Assembly (NCBI GenBank): GCA_017445385.1
Contig: JAFSUG010000030.1
Coordinates: 120,729-184,728, forward strand
Length of the DNA stretch: 64,000 bases
From: Oscillospiraceae bacterium
GTDB taxonomy: Bacteria; Bacillota; Clostridia; Oscillospirales; Oscillospiraceae
Direction of reading: 5' to 3'
Shown: one piece after another, positions 43,429 to 52,338 of the stretch
Numbering within the stretch: the stretch's first letter is position 1
How the letters are laid out: each line of letters starts with the position of its first letter
Notes under the pieces: model-generated
What the model was told of the DNA's origin: nothing
Database searches by the model: none
Seen by the model: the letters and a program-made list of their open reading frames with translations, nothing else
Translations under genes and position numbers: made by a program

Positions 43429-44168
43429 ATGGCTTGGAAGGATTCTGCGCCGGTTTTGATCGGCGAGCGCATCAACCCGACAGGGAAGCGAACGATGCAG
43501 GAACAGCTGCGTATCGGACGGTTTGACGCGGTGATCGCAGAGGCAATCCGCCAGAGAAGCTGCGGCGCGAATATGCTGGACGTGAACGTGCATACAGACG
43601 GCACGGATGAGCAAAGCCTGCTTGCCGATGCGGTCAGCGCGATACAGGACGCTTGCGAGCTGCCGCTTGCGATTGATACGGCGAACCTTGAAGCGATGAA
43701 AGATGCGCTGAAGCGCACATGCGGTAAGGTTTTGCTCAATTCGATGACGGGCATCGCGCAGCGGATGGATGATTACTTTGCGCTGCTTTGCGATTACGGC
43801 GCGTCCGCCGTTGTGCTGACAATGGACGAAGAGGGCGTTCCGAGCGATGCGGAAGGACGGCTGTTGATTGCGACCGCGTATTGGAACGCGCCGTGCGATT
43901 CGGGATAGATGAATCCGATCTGATCTTTGATCCGATCGCGCAGCCTATTGCGTATGCGCCCGAATCGGACGCGGTTACACTGGATGCGGTTTCGCTGATT
44001 TCCAAAAAGCTCGGCGCGGCAACGATCCTCGGAATTTCAAACGTATCTTACGGACTTCAGAATCGGGAAGCGGCAAACGCCGCGTTTTTGCGGCGCGCGC
44101 TGCAGTGCGGCTTGACGGCAGCAATTGCCGATCCCTGCTCGGAAGCGATCCGAAAGCTGTTTGCGTAA
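43429..44168 (+). pseudogene. Frameshifted pterin-binding methyltransferase domain (MetH/AcsE type)
   Basis: The first frame (43429-43908) begins VLIGERINPTGKR and has MLDVNVHTDG and LAIDTANLEAM, as in the methyltetrahydrofolate-binding domain of MetH and in AcsE. It stops at 43908 after continuing as AYWNAPCDSG. From about 43877 the other frame carries the expected continuation (VLERAVRFGIDESDLIFDP to the stop at 44168, including LGISNVSYGL). A one-base loss near 43871-43880 (CGACCGCGTA) explains both. Joined, the product would be about 246 residues, the right size for the domain. No homopolymer is present at the site, so simple slippage is not obvious. It lies behind metA, in a methionine context. 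Confidence 0.82.
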
Positions 44169-44200
44169 AAAAGCGGACGACGCAGTCGTCCGCTTTTTTT
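44167..44200. terminator. Bidirectional terminator
   Basis: AAAAAAGCGGACGAC pairs with GTCGTCCGCTTTTTT, giving a long stem with a small loop. It separates the methyltransferase gene and the convergent small gene. Confidence 0.9.
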
Positions 44201-44367
44201 CATCCGTTTTTCAGCGTGTTGGTTACCTGGTTCACGCCGCTTTTGATCGTGTCGGCAACGTCGCTTGCCACCTGATAGGGCTTCGAGCGCTTCGGCATCA
44301 TCATAACCGCGGTTGCGCCGGCTAAAAGACCAACGCCAAGACTGATTGCTGCTGTTTTGAGTTCCAT
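44200..44367 (-). CDS. Small membrane protein, 55 residues
   Basis: The frame starts MELKTAAISLGVGLLAGATAV, with a hydrophobic first half, followed by MMMPKRSKPYQVASDVADTIKSGVN, a charged helical tail. The shape resembles YtxH-like proteins. GAGGTGG lies eight bases before the ATG. The long frame reaching 44775 is a shadow. Function unknown. Confidence 0.7.
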   Translation of the reverse strand: MELKTAAISLGVGLLAGATAVMMMPKRSKPYQVASDVADTIKSGVNQVTNTLKNG

Positions 44368-44424
44368 CTGCTTCACCACCTCAAAGATAGTATGCCCGCA
44401 CCCGAACGTTTTCAAACGAAAATG

Positions 44425-44453
44425 TTGCGTTTGTGCAGCATTTGTGGTATAAT
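44425..44453 (+). promoter_or_regulatory. Promoter for pyrF
   Basis: TTGCGT at 44425-44430 and TATAAT at 44448-44453 are 17 bases apart, 38 bases before the pyrF start. Confidence 0.78.
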
Positions 44454-44491
44454 CCATACATAAAAGATTCTGGTAAAAAGGAGGTAGCTTT

Positions 44492-45412
44492 ATGTCGATT
44501 GATGTATTACAGGAAAAAATCCGCTCGATGAAGAACCCTTCGATGATCGGTCTTGACCCGATTCTGGAGCTGCTCCCGGAGCAGATCAAAGAAGACGCTT
44601 TCCAAAAACATGGACAAACGCTTGCAGGTGCAGCGGAGGCATACCGCGTTTTTTGCTGCGGAATTCTCGATGCACTGAAAGAAGCCGTTCCTGCCGTGAA
44701 GGTGCAGACCGGCTGCTTCCAGGCGTTCGGCGCTGACGGCGTCCGCGCGATGGAGCAGGTGCTTGCGTACGCCAAAAAGCTCGATTACTACGTTTTGATG
44801 GATACGATGCGCGGCGATATTGATTGCACGGCTGAGGCGCTTTCGGAGTCTTACTTCGGCGGCGTAAAGGTCGGTGAAAACGTTTATACGCCGTATCCCT
44901 GCGACGCTGTTATGACGAACAGCTATCTGGGAAGCGACGGTATCATGCCCTTTACGAAGTATTGCAAGCAGGGTAAAAACGTCTTTTTGCTTGCGAAGAC
45001 TTCCAACAAATCCTCGCGCGAGATGCAGGATATCGTAGCCGGCGGCAGAAGCGTTTATCAGGTGGTTCTGGACCTTGCGATGCGCTGGAGCATTGATCTG
45101 TTCGGTAAATTCGGATATTCCGAGATCGCCGTTGCCGTTAGCGGCAAGCATCCGGCTGTTTTGCAGGAGATGCGCCGCCAGTATGACCGGCTGTTCTTCC
45201 TCGTGCCCGGCTACGGCGCGCAGGGCGCAAACGGCCGCGACGTGCAGTACGCCTTTGACCGCTACGGTTACGGCGCAATTGTCTGCGCAGGGCGGAGCAT
45301 CCTCTATGCCTTCCGCAAGGCTGGCGGTGACGGCGCGGACTATCAGAAGTTTGCGCTGGAAGCAGCGGAGCGGATGCGCACCGATATTACGCAGTACGTC
45401 CGCGTTCTTTAA
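44492..45412 (+). CDS. pyrF: Orotidine-5'-phosphate decarboxylase, type 2
   Basis: The 306-residue protein matches the long (type 2) OMP decarboxylases: MIGLDPILELLPEQ, KVQTGCFQAFG, LMDTMRGDIDCTAEAL with the catalytic lysine/aspartate region, and LVPGYGAQGANGRD. It forms UMP in the last step of pyrimidine synthesis. AAGGAGG precedes the ATG. It is not clustered with other pyr genes here. Confidence 0.94.
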   Translation: MSIDVLQEKIRSMKNPSMIGLDPILELLPEQIKEDAFQKHGQTLAGAAEAYRVFCCGILDALKEAVPAVKVQTGCFQAFGADGVRAMEQVLAYAKKLDYYVLMDTMRGDIDCTAEALSESYFGGVKVGENVYTPYPCDAVMTNSYLGSDGIMPFTKYCKQGKNVFLLAKTSNKSSREMQDIVAGGRSVYQVVLDLAMRWSIDLFGKFGYSEIAVAVSGKHPAVLQEMRRQYDRLFFLVPGYGAQGANGRDVQYAFDRYGYGAIVCAGRSILYAFRKAGGDGADYQKFALEAAERMRTDITQYVRVL

Positions 45413-45427
45413 GTACGCAGCAAGTTC

Positions 45428-45452
45428 GGCGGCAGGGGAAACCCTGCCGCCT
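45428..45452. terminator. GC-rich hairpin between pyrF and a lipoprotein gene
   Basis: GGCGGCAGGG pairs with CCCTGCCGCC around GAAA, a stable stem with only a weak T tract. It lies between converging genes and may act as a terminator for both. Confidence 0.55.
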
Positions 45453-45458
45453 TGATCG

Positions 45459-45677
45459 TTACATCCGATCTGTGATGTCGTCGATCATTCCGTCTTCACC
45501 GAAAACGCCGCCGTCGTTTTTTGAACGGTTCGAGTCGGTGATGGTGCCGTCACGGTTTGTGGAAATGTTGCCGTGATCACCTGTGATGCGGTCGTCCGTT
45601 CCCGCCATGCCGGCGCAGCCGGTCAGTGCGGCGGAAAGCGTCAATGCTGCAAGCGTCAGACAAATTGCCTTTTTCAT
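45459..45677 (-). CDS. Small lipoprotein, 72 residues, unknown
   Basis: The frame starts MKKAICLTLAALTLSAALTGCAGM, a signal peptide ending in a lipobox (LTGC, Cys about 21). The mature part is short and rich in Asp, Asn and Gly, without a recognised domain. The start at 45677 has GGAGGAA upstream. A membrane-surface role is likely but the function is unknown. Confidence 0.8.
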   Translation of the reverse strand: MKKAICLTLAALTLSAALTGCAGMAGTDDRITGDHGNISTNRDGTITDSNRSKNDGGVFGEDGMIDDITDRM

Positions 45678-45793
45678 CGTTTTTTCCTCCTGTATATGCA
45701 AAAAGGTCGCGTCCTTGCTCGCTTATTGTTTGCCGTCAGGAATAGAATATGCGTGAAAAAGTTGGAAAAAAAGAATGAGGGCGCTCTTTGCCC

Positions 45794-46693
45794 TCATTCT
45801 TTTTTCGTTCCGAATAGCTGGCCGAGCAGAATGCCGATAAACATCAGCGCGCAGCCGATGATGCCCTTGAGCGGTATGATCTCGCCGAGGATCAGCCAGC
45901 CGAAGATCGCCGCAAAAACGGACTCCATGCACATTGTAATTGCAAGCAGCGTCGGTCCGATGAGCTTTTGCGATAGAACTTGCAGCGTAAAGGCGATGCC
46001 GCAGGAGAACACGCCGGAGTAGACGATCGGCAGCCAGCAGGCAGCAAGCGTTTGCATCGTAGGATGCTCGAAAAGAATCGAAACAAAAAGGGAAAGCACC
46101 GCGCTGACCGCCATCTGCGCGGCGGCAAGGCGAACGCCGTCCTGCGTGGTGACGACGTGGTCAAGATAGAGAATATGGAACGCGGAAACAAACGCGCAAA
46201 GCAGCGTATAAATCTCGCCCATGCCGAGCCGGATCGGACCGTCCACGCAAAGCAGGTACAGACCGGCAAGCGCAATGACCGAAGCGACGGCAAGCAGGGG
46301 ATGCGGTTTTCTGCCGAGGAAGATTGCAACAAGCGGCGTAAAGAGCACGTAGAGCGCGGTGATAAAGCCGGATTTTCCGACTGTGAAGCCTTCAACGGTC
46401 AAGCCGATCTGCTGGAACGAGCAGAGCGCAAACATCAGCGCGCCGCAGATGAGCCCCGAAATAAGCAGGCGTTTTTTCTGCGCCTTCGTGCGCGGAATGA
46501 GCGGATCATTCGGGTTCTTCCGGTCGCGGAGGTAGATAAACGGCAAAAGCACGATCACGCCGAGCGTTTGCCGCGCCGCCTGAAAGGTGAACGGGCCGAT
46601 AAACTCCATGCCTGCCGATTGCGCAACGAACGATAAGCCCCAGATCATCGCGGCAAAGAGCATCATGAGTGTGCCTTGAAGCTGTTTCGGCAC
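45794..46693 (-). CDS. EamA/DMT-family transporter
   Basis: The 299-residue protein has ten hydrophobic helices in two repeats of five, with the first repeat starting QGTLMMLFAAMIWGLSFVAQ and the second starting near GEIYTLLCAFVSAFHILY. This fits the EamA drug/metabolite family. The substrate is unknown. The GTG at 46693 has AAAGGTGG eight bases upstream. An upstream GTG at 46705 lies inside that site. Confidence 0.87.
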   Translation of the reverse strand: MPKQLQGTLMMLFAAMIWGLSFVAQSAGMEFIGPFTFQAARQTLGVIVLLPFIYLRDRKNPNDPLIPRTKAQKKRLLISGLICGALMFALCSFQQIGLTVEGFTVGKSGFITALYVLFTPLVAIFLGRKPHPLLAVASVIALAGLYLLCVDGPIRLGMGEIYTLLCAFVSAFHILYLDHVVTTQDGVRLAAAQMAVSAVLSLFVSILFEHPTMQTLAACWLPIVYSGVFSCGIAFTLQVLSQKLIGPTLLAITMCMESVFAAIFGWLILGEIIPLKGIIGCALMFIGILLGQLFGTKKE

Positions 46694-46756
46694 GGCGGTC
46701 ACCACCTTTCAAACTTCGGTGCAAACAATAACACAGGATCCGAAAAAAGTCAAACC

Positions 46757-46785
46757 TTGTGCGGCAATCCTTTTTGTGATAGAAT
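46757..46785 (+). promoter_or_regulatory. Promoter for the small gene and second EamA transporter
   Basis: TTGTGC at 46757-46762 and TAGAAT at 46780-46785 are 17 bases apart, 27 bases before the ATG at 46813. Confidence 0.65.
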
Positions 46786-46812
46786 AGGGAAAAATTAAAG
46801 GGAAGTGAATGA

Positions 46813-47097
46813 ATGGAACCTCTGTTTTTGCCGACGCTGCATACGTTTGAAAATAATAATATTTTTACCGGGAGCTACGGCTTGCTTCGGTTTCGTATTG
46901 AACCGTCAGTCGTGCAGATCAGCGCGCATGAGATCGATAATTCAAAAAGCAGTATGAAGGTTGAATACTGGCACGGGCAGTTCTGCTATGAAAAAAGCGA
47001 AATGGAAGGCGAAGCCGTCTTTCCGATGAGCGAAGAGGGCAGAGAGGCTATGCGCCGTTTTCTGGAGGAGCAAATCACCGATGAAGCAAACGCATAA
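46813..47097 (+). CDS. Small protein, unknown (94 residues)
   Basis: The frame begins MEPLFLPTLHTFENNNIFTGSYGLLRF and has a beta-rich style with a helical C terminus (EEGREAMRRFLEEQI). It has no signal or membrane segment. It overlaps the following transporter gene by 17 bases, so the two are coupled. AGGGAAGTG lies before the ATG. I do not recognise a family. Confidence 0.75.
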   Translation: MEPLFLPTLHTFENNNIFTGSYGLLRFRIEPSVVQISAHEIDNSKSSMKVEYWHGQFCYEKSEMEGEAVFPMSEEGREAMRRFLEEQITDEANA

Positions 47098-47980
47098 AGC
47101 CGCGGCTGCGGTGATCCTTGCAGGCGTTTTTTGGGGCATTATCAGTATCCCTGTAAAAGCGCAGGCGCGCATCGGGCTTGACGCGATACAGATTTCGGCG
47201 ATCCGCATGGCGGTTGCCGCGATCTGCTTTTTCCTTTTGATCGCGCTTACAAAGCCGCGGCTGCTGAAAATTCGGCTGCGCGATTGCTGGATATTCCTCT
47301 GCACAGGGTTTATCAGTGTTGGTATGTGCAATATGCTTTATTCTTATACCATGCTGCAAAGCGGCGCTGCGATCAGCGTTGTTTTAATGTATACCTCGCC
47401 GATTTTTATTATGCTGATGTCCGCGCTGTTTTTCCGCGAACGGATCACAGGGCGGAAAGCTCTCGCGCTCGTGCTGAGTATCGCCGGTTGCGTGCTCGTT
47501 ACGGGGCTGATCGGCAGCGGCAATCCAATCTCATTTCCCGTTTTGCTGACGGGACTCGGCTCCGGGCTTGCCTACGCGCTCTACACGATATTCGGCAGAA
47601 TTGCGCTGAAAAAGTACGACGCCGTTACCGTAACGGTTTATACGTTCATCTTCGGCGCAATCGGACTGCTTCCGCTTGCAGATCTGGGCGGCGCTGTTTC
47701 GCTGATGCAGGCGGATCCTTCGCTGATTGCGTGGTGCGTCGGCGGATCGATTTTTTGCGCGGTTGTGCCGTACTTTCTTTATACGTGGGGTCTGCAGCGG
47801 ATGGAATCCGGCAAGGCGGCGATTCTTGCCTGCGTTGAGCCGCTTGTGGGCTCTGTGATTGGCATGACGCTTTGGAACGAAAGCCATGAGATCGGAAAGC
47901 TGATCGGTATTTTGCTGATCCTTGCGGCGATTACACTGCTGAGTCTGCAACAGAAAACAGAAAAAGAGGAAATCCGGTAA
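47081..47980 (+). CDS. EamA/DMT-family transporter
   Basis: The 299-residue protein has ten predicted helices, beginning AAAVILAGVFWGIISIPVKAQ, with the second repeat near LTGLGSGLAYALYTIFG and a late GLQRMESGKAAILACVEPLVG, a family signature. It probably exports or imports a small metabolite. This is the second EamA gene within 1.3 kb, divergent from the first. The two are distinct in sequence. Confidence 0.88.
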   Translation: MKQTHKAAAAVILAGVFWGIISIPVKAQARIGLDAIQISAIRMAVAAICFFLLIALTKPRLLKIRLRDCWIFLCTGFISVGMCNMLYSYTMLQSGAAISVVLMYTSPIFIMLMSALFFRERITGRKALALVLSIAGCVLVTGLIGSGNPISFPVLLTGLGSGLAYALYTIFGRIALKKYDAVTVTVYTFIFGAIGLLPLADLGGAVSLMQADPSLIAWCVGGSIFCAVVPYFLYTWGLQRMESGKAAILACVEPLVGSVIGMTLWNESHEIGKLIGILLILAAITLLSLQQKTEKEEIR

Positions 47981-48004
47981 GCGGATTTCCTCTTATTTCT
48001 TTTC
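47963..48004. terminator. Terminator overlapping the end of the EamA gene
   Basis: AAAGAGGAAATCCG pairs with CGGATTTCCTCTT around GTAAG, followed by T-rich sequence. The 5' arm is inside the last codons. The convergent rpmF gene ends just beyond it. Confidence 0.85.
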
Positions 48005-48006
48005 GA

Positions 48007-48192
48007 TTATTTTGCTTCCACAGCGATGACTTCACGGCCGTTATAGAAACCGCAAGCCTTGCACATTCTATGCGGAAGACGGGGTTCACCGCACTTCGGG
48101 CATGCAACAACGCCGGGGATCGCCAGCTTCCAGTGGGAATTGCGGCGCTTGTCTCTTCTCGCTTTGGATACTTTACTCTTGGGAACTGCCAT
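48007..48192 (-). CDS. rpmF: Large ribosomal subunit protein bL32
   Basis: The 61-residue protein starts [18 protein letters not shown] and has the zinc-ribbon cysteines in CPKC and CKAC. It is part of the large ribosomal subunit. The zinc-binding form is present. It lies just downstream of the DUF177 gene, the usual order. Confidence 0.96.
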   Translation of the reverse strand: MAVPKSKVSKARRDKRRNSHWKLAIPGVVACPKCGEPRLPHRMCKACGFYNGREVIAVEAK

Positions 48193-48241
48193 TTGGTACA
48201 CCTCCTTGATCTTAAATGCCCCTTGGCATAATAGTACAAAC

Positions 48242-48742
48242 TTATTTTTCGAGCAGCGATTGCAAAACCGCGAGCCGCGGATCAATTTCCGGCTTGCAGC
48301 TGCACGGACCGAGGTTCAGATCCGCTCCGCAGCGGCAGCAAAGCCCTTTGCAATCTTCTTTGCAGAGCATCTGCCCATCCAGCCCGAACACAAGGGCTGT
48401 CCTTATGATCTCATCGAGATCGGCGCGATTGTCCGTTACGGAGAACGTCCACAGATCCTCCGGCTCATCGCAGTCCGGATCGGCTTCCAAAACCGCATGG
48501 AGCGGAATGGAAAGCTGCCGCGTAAACGGCTTGGCGCATCGATCGCATACGCCGTGCAAAACGGTTTCGATCTGCCCGGTGAGCGTGAGTACGCCGGCGG
48601 CATTTTTAACGGCGCCGCTTGCCTTTACAGGCTCTGTAAGCGGATGCGTGATGCCGAACTGCATATCGCTGAAATCGTACTGCTCGGAAAATGCCAGCTC
48701 GCTGCCGTCTTTCCCGATCAGCTGCGCAAGCTCAAGCTGCAT
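48242..48742 (-). CDS. DUF177/YceD family protein
   Basis: The 166-residue protein has the DUF177 cysteine pattern, [10 protein letters not shown] in the middle and [17 protein letters not shown] near the C terminus. It is the usual upstream partner of rpmF and is linked to ribosomal RNA processing in plants and bacteria. The ATG at 48742 is preceded by AGGTGA. The frame extends 10 codons upstream without a better start. Confidence 0.88.
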   Translation of the reverse strand: MQLELAQLIGKDGSELAFSEQYDFSDMQFGITHPLTEPVKASGAVKNAAGVLTLTGQIETVLHGVCDRCAKPFTRQLSIPLHAVLEADPDCDEPEDLWTFSVTDNRADLDEIIRTALVFGLDGQMLCKEDCKGLCCRCGADLNLGPCSCKPEIDPRLAVLQSLLEK

Positions 48743-48789
48743 TCGCTTCACCTGCCAATCCTGCGCGGACAAATAGTTGCGCGGTAACT

Positions 48790-48818
48790 ATTATATAGGC
48801 AAGGCGGCGTTCTGTCAA
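48790..48818 (-). promoter_or_regulatory. Promoter for yceD-rpmF
   Basis: On the minus strand TTGACA (48818-48813) and TATAAT (48795-48790) match both hexamers perfectly and are 17 bases apart. Confidence 0.9.
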
Positions 48819-48875
48819 ATATTTTTTTGCACAAAATAGAAGTTTTTTGCGAACGGAAAAATGTTGAATCGACTC

Positions 48876-48905
48876 TTTACATTTATGGCAATTTCATGAT
48901 AAAAT
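48876..48905 (+). promoter_or_regulatory. Promoter for the pseudouridine synthase gene
   Basis: TTTACA at 48876-48881 and TAAAAT at 48900-48905 are 18 bases apart, 31 bases before the ATG at 48936. Confidence 0.68.
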
Positions 48906-48935
48906 ACGCCATAATTGCAGGAAAAGGAGACGGCT

Positions 48936-49895
48936 ATGAAAGAGTATACCGTTGAAAAGAACGACGCCGGCCAGCGGCTGGATCGTTTTGCGGCAAAAAC
49001 CGTGCCGCTGCTGCCGTCTTCGCTGCTGCAGAAGTATATTCGCCTCAAGCGCATCAAGCTCTGCGGAAAGGGCGCGAAGCGCGATACGCGCCTATGTGAA
49101 GGCGATACGGTCCAGTTTTACATCAACGACGAATTCTTCGATACCCCGAAAGCCGAAAACGCCTATCTTACGGTGAGCGCGCCGAAGTTAGAGATCGTCT
49201 ACGAAGACGAAAACATCCTGCTTGTGGATAAGCAGCCGGGGCAGGCGGTTCATCCGCACGACGGCGCGGAATACGGCAAAACGCTGATCGACCATATTCA
49301 GGCATATCTCTATGCCAAGGGCGAATGGAAGCCGCGCGAGGAAAACACCTTTGCGCCGGCACTTTGCAACCGGATCGACCGCAATACAGGCGGCATTGTG
49401 ATCGCGGCGAAAAACGCCGAGGCAATGCGCATTCTCAATGAGAAGATCCGCGACCGCGAGCTTGAAAAGCAGTATCTGTGCGTAACGGTTGGAAAGATGA
49501 ATCCGCCTGCCGGCACGATTGCGTGCTTCTTGCTGAAAAATGAAAAAAAGAACCTTGTTTCCGTATACCATAAGCCTGTACCCGGCGCAAAAACGGCGAT
49601 CACGCATTATAAGACCGTTCGTTCCAAGGGGGAGCTTTCGCTCGTGCAGGTGACGCTGGAAACCGGCAGAACGCACCAGATCCGCGCGAGCTTTGCCGAC
49701 CGCGGCTGCCCGCTGCTCGGCGATGGGAAGTACGGCATCGGCGCAAAAAACCGCGCCTACGGCGAAACACGCCAATGCCTTTACGCCTATCGGCTCACGT
49801 TCTCTTTTCAGACGGACGCAGGCATCTTAAACGGCTTAAAGGATCAATCGTTTGAAGTGCGGAACGTTCCGTTCCGCTCGAAATATTTTAACTAA
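48936..49895 (+). CDS. RluA-family pseudouridine synthase
   Basis: The 319-residue protein has an N-terminal S4-like segment ([15 protein letters not shown]) and the RluA catalytic motif [17 protein letters not shown] (Asp about 147, in a HRLD-type loop where N replaces H), followed by [12 protein letters not shown]. It modifies uridine in ribosomal RNA. The exact site cannot be read. AAAGGAGA precedes the ATG at 48936. The first seven codons of the longer frame are unlikely to be used. Confidence 0.9.
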   Translation: MKEYTVEKNDAGQRLDRFAAKTVPLLPSSLLQKYIRLKRIKLCGKGAKRDTRLCEGDTVQFYINDEFFDTPKAENAYLTVSAPKLEIVYEDENILLVDKQPGQAVHPHDGAEYGKTLIDHIQAYLYAKGEWKPREENTFAPALCNRIDRNTGGIVIAAKNAEAMRILNEKIRDRELEKQYLCVTVGKMNPPAGTIACFLLKNEKKNLVSVYHKPVPGAKTAITHYKTVRSKGELSLVQVTLETGRTHQIRASFADRGCPLLGDGKYGIGAKNRAYGETRQCLYAYRLTFSFQTDAGILNGLKDQSFEVRNVPFRSKYFN

Positions 49896-49911
49896 ATGGA
49901 GGAAGCATGAA

Positions 49912-51498
49912 TTGGAAAACAGAAAGAAACTCATCCAGTTCAAGAACATCGTCAAGAGCTTTGATGATGGTCTTGTCGTTCTCAAGGGCGTAAGCTTAGA
50001 TATTTATGAGAACGAATTCGTAACGCTGCTGGGCCCGTCCGGCTGCGGTAAGACAACGCTATTGCGAATACTTGGTGGTTTTTTGCAGCCCGATGAAGGC
50101 GAAGTGCTTTTTGACGGCGAAAACATCGTAAACGTACCGCCCTATAAGCGGGAGATCAATACGGTGTTTCAGAAGTATGCACTGTTTCCCCATATGAACG
50201 TTTTTGATAACGTTGCGTTTGGCCTGAAGATCAAGAAAGAGCCGAAGGACGTTATCGAACAGAAAGTAAAGCGTATGCTGCGCCTTGTGAACCTGGAGCA
50301 GTATGCAAAGCGCAACGTTACGGAGCTTTCCGGCGGTCAGCAGCAGCGAATCGCCATTGCGCGCGCGCTCGTAAATGAGCCGAGCGTTCTGCTGCTCGAT
50401 GAGCCGCTCGGCGCGCTCGATGCGAAGCTCCGCAAGGAAATGCAGAAGGAGCTTAAGGCGATCCAGCAGGAGGTTGGCATCACCTTCATTTTCGTTACGC
50501 ACGACCAGGAAGAAGCGCTGACGATGTCGGATAAGATCGTTGTTATGCGCGATGGCGAGATTCAGCAGATCGGTACGCCCGGCGATATTTACCGCCGTCC
50601 GGCAAACCGCTTCGTTGCAAACTTCATCGGCGAAACGAACATCGTGGACGGCGTGATGGTTGAAGACGAAGTGGTTATGTTTGAGGATAAGAAGTTTGCC
50701 TGCAATCTCAAGGGCTTCCAGCCCAATGAGCCGGTGGACGTCGTGATCCGTCCGGAGCATCTGGAAATCTGCGATAAGCAAAGCGGAATGCTCAAGGGCA
50801 CTGTAAAATCGCGCCTGTTCAAGGGCATGCAGTATGAAACGATCGTTGAAACGCGCGTAGGTACGTCGATTACGGTCAAAATGTACGTTTCCGAGGACCG
50901 CCCCGTCTTCAACCAGAAAGAGGGCGAGAAGATCAGCGCGAACGACTTTTATCTTGATATATCGGACGTTGACGAGCTGACGGACGCAGACGTGATCTCG
51001 CTCGCTTCCGCCGAGGCTTGGGACTCCGAGACGGACGAGCCGATCTCCATCAAAGAGATCGAGTACGAGATCTCCAAGGAAACGGGCACGTATCCCGTTA
51101 CGTTCCGCACGGCGGAGGGTACTTCCATTACGGTCAACGCGATGGTAAAGGACGAAAACCGCGTAGTCAGCCAGGTATTCAATGAAGAGATTTACGCGAT
51201 GAACTTCTTCGTTAAGACCGACGATATCCGCGACAGTATGGCGATCGATACCGATCTGCGCACCTGGGCGAACGCTTCGGCATGGAGCCTTGAGGACGAT
51301 ACGCAGGTGCAGATCACGAGCGTGGACTATGACTTCGATCAGGACGAGATCCAGCCCGGCGTTTACAACGTGACCTTCCGCACGAAAGGCTATGAATACC
51401 AGATCTCCACAACGCACCGTTTGGAGGTTGGGGAAGAGGTCGGCTTGACCGTTGCGCGCGAGAATATCCACGCGATGAAGAAAGAAGGTGCGTACTGA
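49912..51498 (+). CDS. potA: Spermidine/putrescine ABC transporter ATPase PotA with a large insertion in the C-terminal domain
   Basis: The 528-residue protein has the ABC motifs [18 protein letters not shown] (Walker A, ~43), LSGGQQQR (signature), [13 protein letters not shown] (Walker B) and HDQEEAL (H loop), then the TOBE domain starting [13 protein letters not shown]. PotA is normally ~350-380 residues. After [13 protein letters not shown] (~350) there are about 165 extra residues with two beta-sandwich-like repeats ([20 protein letters not shown] and [17 protein letters not shown]). The sequence then returns to the usual TOBE end [19 protein letters not shown]. The start is TTG at 49912 with GGAGG nearby. 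An upstream ATG has no ribosome site. Confidence 0.9.
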   Translation: MENRKKLIQFKNIVKSFDDGLVVLKGVSLDIYENEFVTLLGPSGCGKTTLLRILGGFLQPDEGEVLFDGENIVNVPPYKREINTVFQKYALFPHMNVFDNVAFGLKIKKEPKDVIEQKVKRMLRLVNLEQYAKRNVTELSGGQQQRIAIARALVNEPSVLLLDEPLGALDAKLRKEMQKELKAIQQEVGITFIFVTHDQEEALTMSDKIVVMRDGEIQQIGTPGDIYRRPANRFVANFIGETNIVDGVMVEDEVVMFEDKKFACNLKGFQPNEPVDVVIRPEHLEICDKQSGMLKGTVKSRLFKGMQYETIVETRVGTSITVKMYVSEDRPVFNQKEGEKISANDFYLDISDVDELTDADVISLASAEAWDSETDEPISIKEIEYEISKETGTYPVTFRTAEGTSITVNAMVKDENRVVSQVFNEEIYAMNFFVKTDDIRDSMAIDTDLRTWANASAWSLEDDTQVQITSVDYDFDQDEIQPGVYNVTFRTKGYEYQISTTHRLEVGEEVGLTVARENIHAMKKEGAY

Positions 51499-51499
51499 G

Positions 51500-52333
51500 T
51501 TGAAACAGTTTCGCACCATAACGTGGGGCTACGTGGCATGGCTTGCGGCGCTTGTGATCGCGCCGATGCTGCTGATCCTCCTCTACGCGTTTACGGTTGC
51601 CGGAAACGACGTTGTAACAACGCGCTTTTCGCTGCAAAACTTCTACCGCTTCGTTTCCGATCCGGTATTCGTGGAAGTGCTGCTGCGCTCGCTTTACATC
51701 GCGCTGATCACAACCGTAATCTGCATTGCGCTCGGTTATCCGATCGCATACGTGATCGCAAAGCTGCCGGAAAAGAGCAACGTGCTGATGATTCTGCTCA
51801 TCACGATGCCGACGTGGATCAATATGCTTGTTCGCACCTATGCGTGGATGGGCATTTTGCAGAGCGGCACGGTCGTTAATACGATTTTGAGCTGGTTCGG
51901 CGTTGGTCCGGTCAAGATGATTCATACGAGCTTTGCGGTAATTCTCGGTATGGTTTACAACTTCATTCCGTTTATGATTTTGCAGATCCATACCTCGCTT
52001 GCAAAAATGGATAAAAGCCTTCTTGAGGCTGCCAGCGATCTCGGCGCAAGCCGCGCGCAGGCGTTTCTGCGCGTAACGCTGCCGCTTTCGCTGCCCGGTA
52101 TGATCTCCGGCATTACGCTCGTTTTCCTGCCGGCGGTTTCCAGCTTCTTTATCCCGAAGCTGCTCGGCGGCGGACAGTACGTGCTGGTGGGCAACGTGAT
52201 TGAATCGCAGTTCCTCACCGCGGGCGATTGGAACTTCGGCAGCGCGATTTCGCTGATCATGGCGATCATTATTATGCTCTCCATGTGGCTCACGCGCAAG
52301 GTTGACGTTCAGCCCGAGAGCGGAAAGGAGTGA
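51500..52333 (+). CDS. potB: Spermidine/putrescine ABC transporter permease PotB
   Basis: The protein of about 277 residues has six membrane helices and the EAA loop LLEAASDLGASRAQAFLRVTLPLSLPG. Its N-terminal segment TITWGYVAWLAALVIAPMLLILLYAF is the first helix. It pairs with PotA and PotC. TTG at 51500 follows AAGGTG by nine bases. A GTG at 51488 lies inside that site and overlaps the potA stop. Confidence 0.92.
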   Translation: MKQFRTITWGYVAWLAALVIAPMLLILLYAFTVAGNDVVTTRFSLQNFYRFVSDPVFVEVLLRSLYIALITTVICIALGYPIAYVIAKLPEKSNVLMILLITMPTWINMLVRTYAWMGILQSGTVVNTILSWFGVGPVKMIHTSFAVILGMVYNFIPFMILQIHTSLAKMDKSLLEAASDLGASRAQAFLRVTLPLSLPGMISGITLVFLPAVSSFFIPKLLGGGQYVLVGNVIESQFLTAGDWNFGSAISLIMAIIIMLSMWLTRKVDVQPESGKE

Positions 52334-52338
52334 GCGCC

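Noticed and set aside
50059..51519. 486-codon minus-strand frame opposite potA
   Set aside because: It is an antisense shadow. The sense gene has all ABC motifs.
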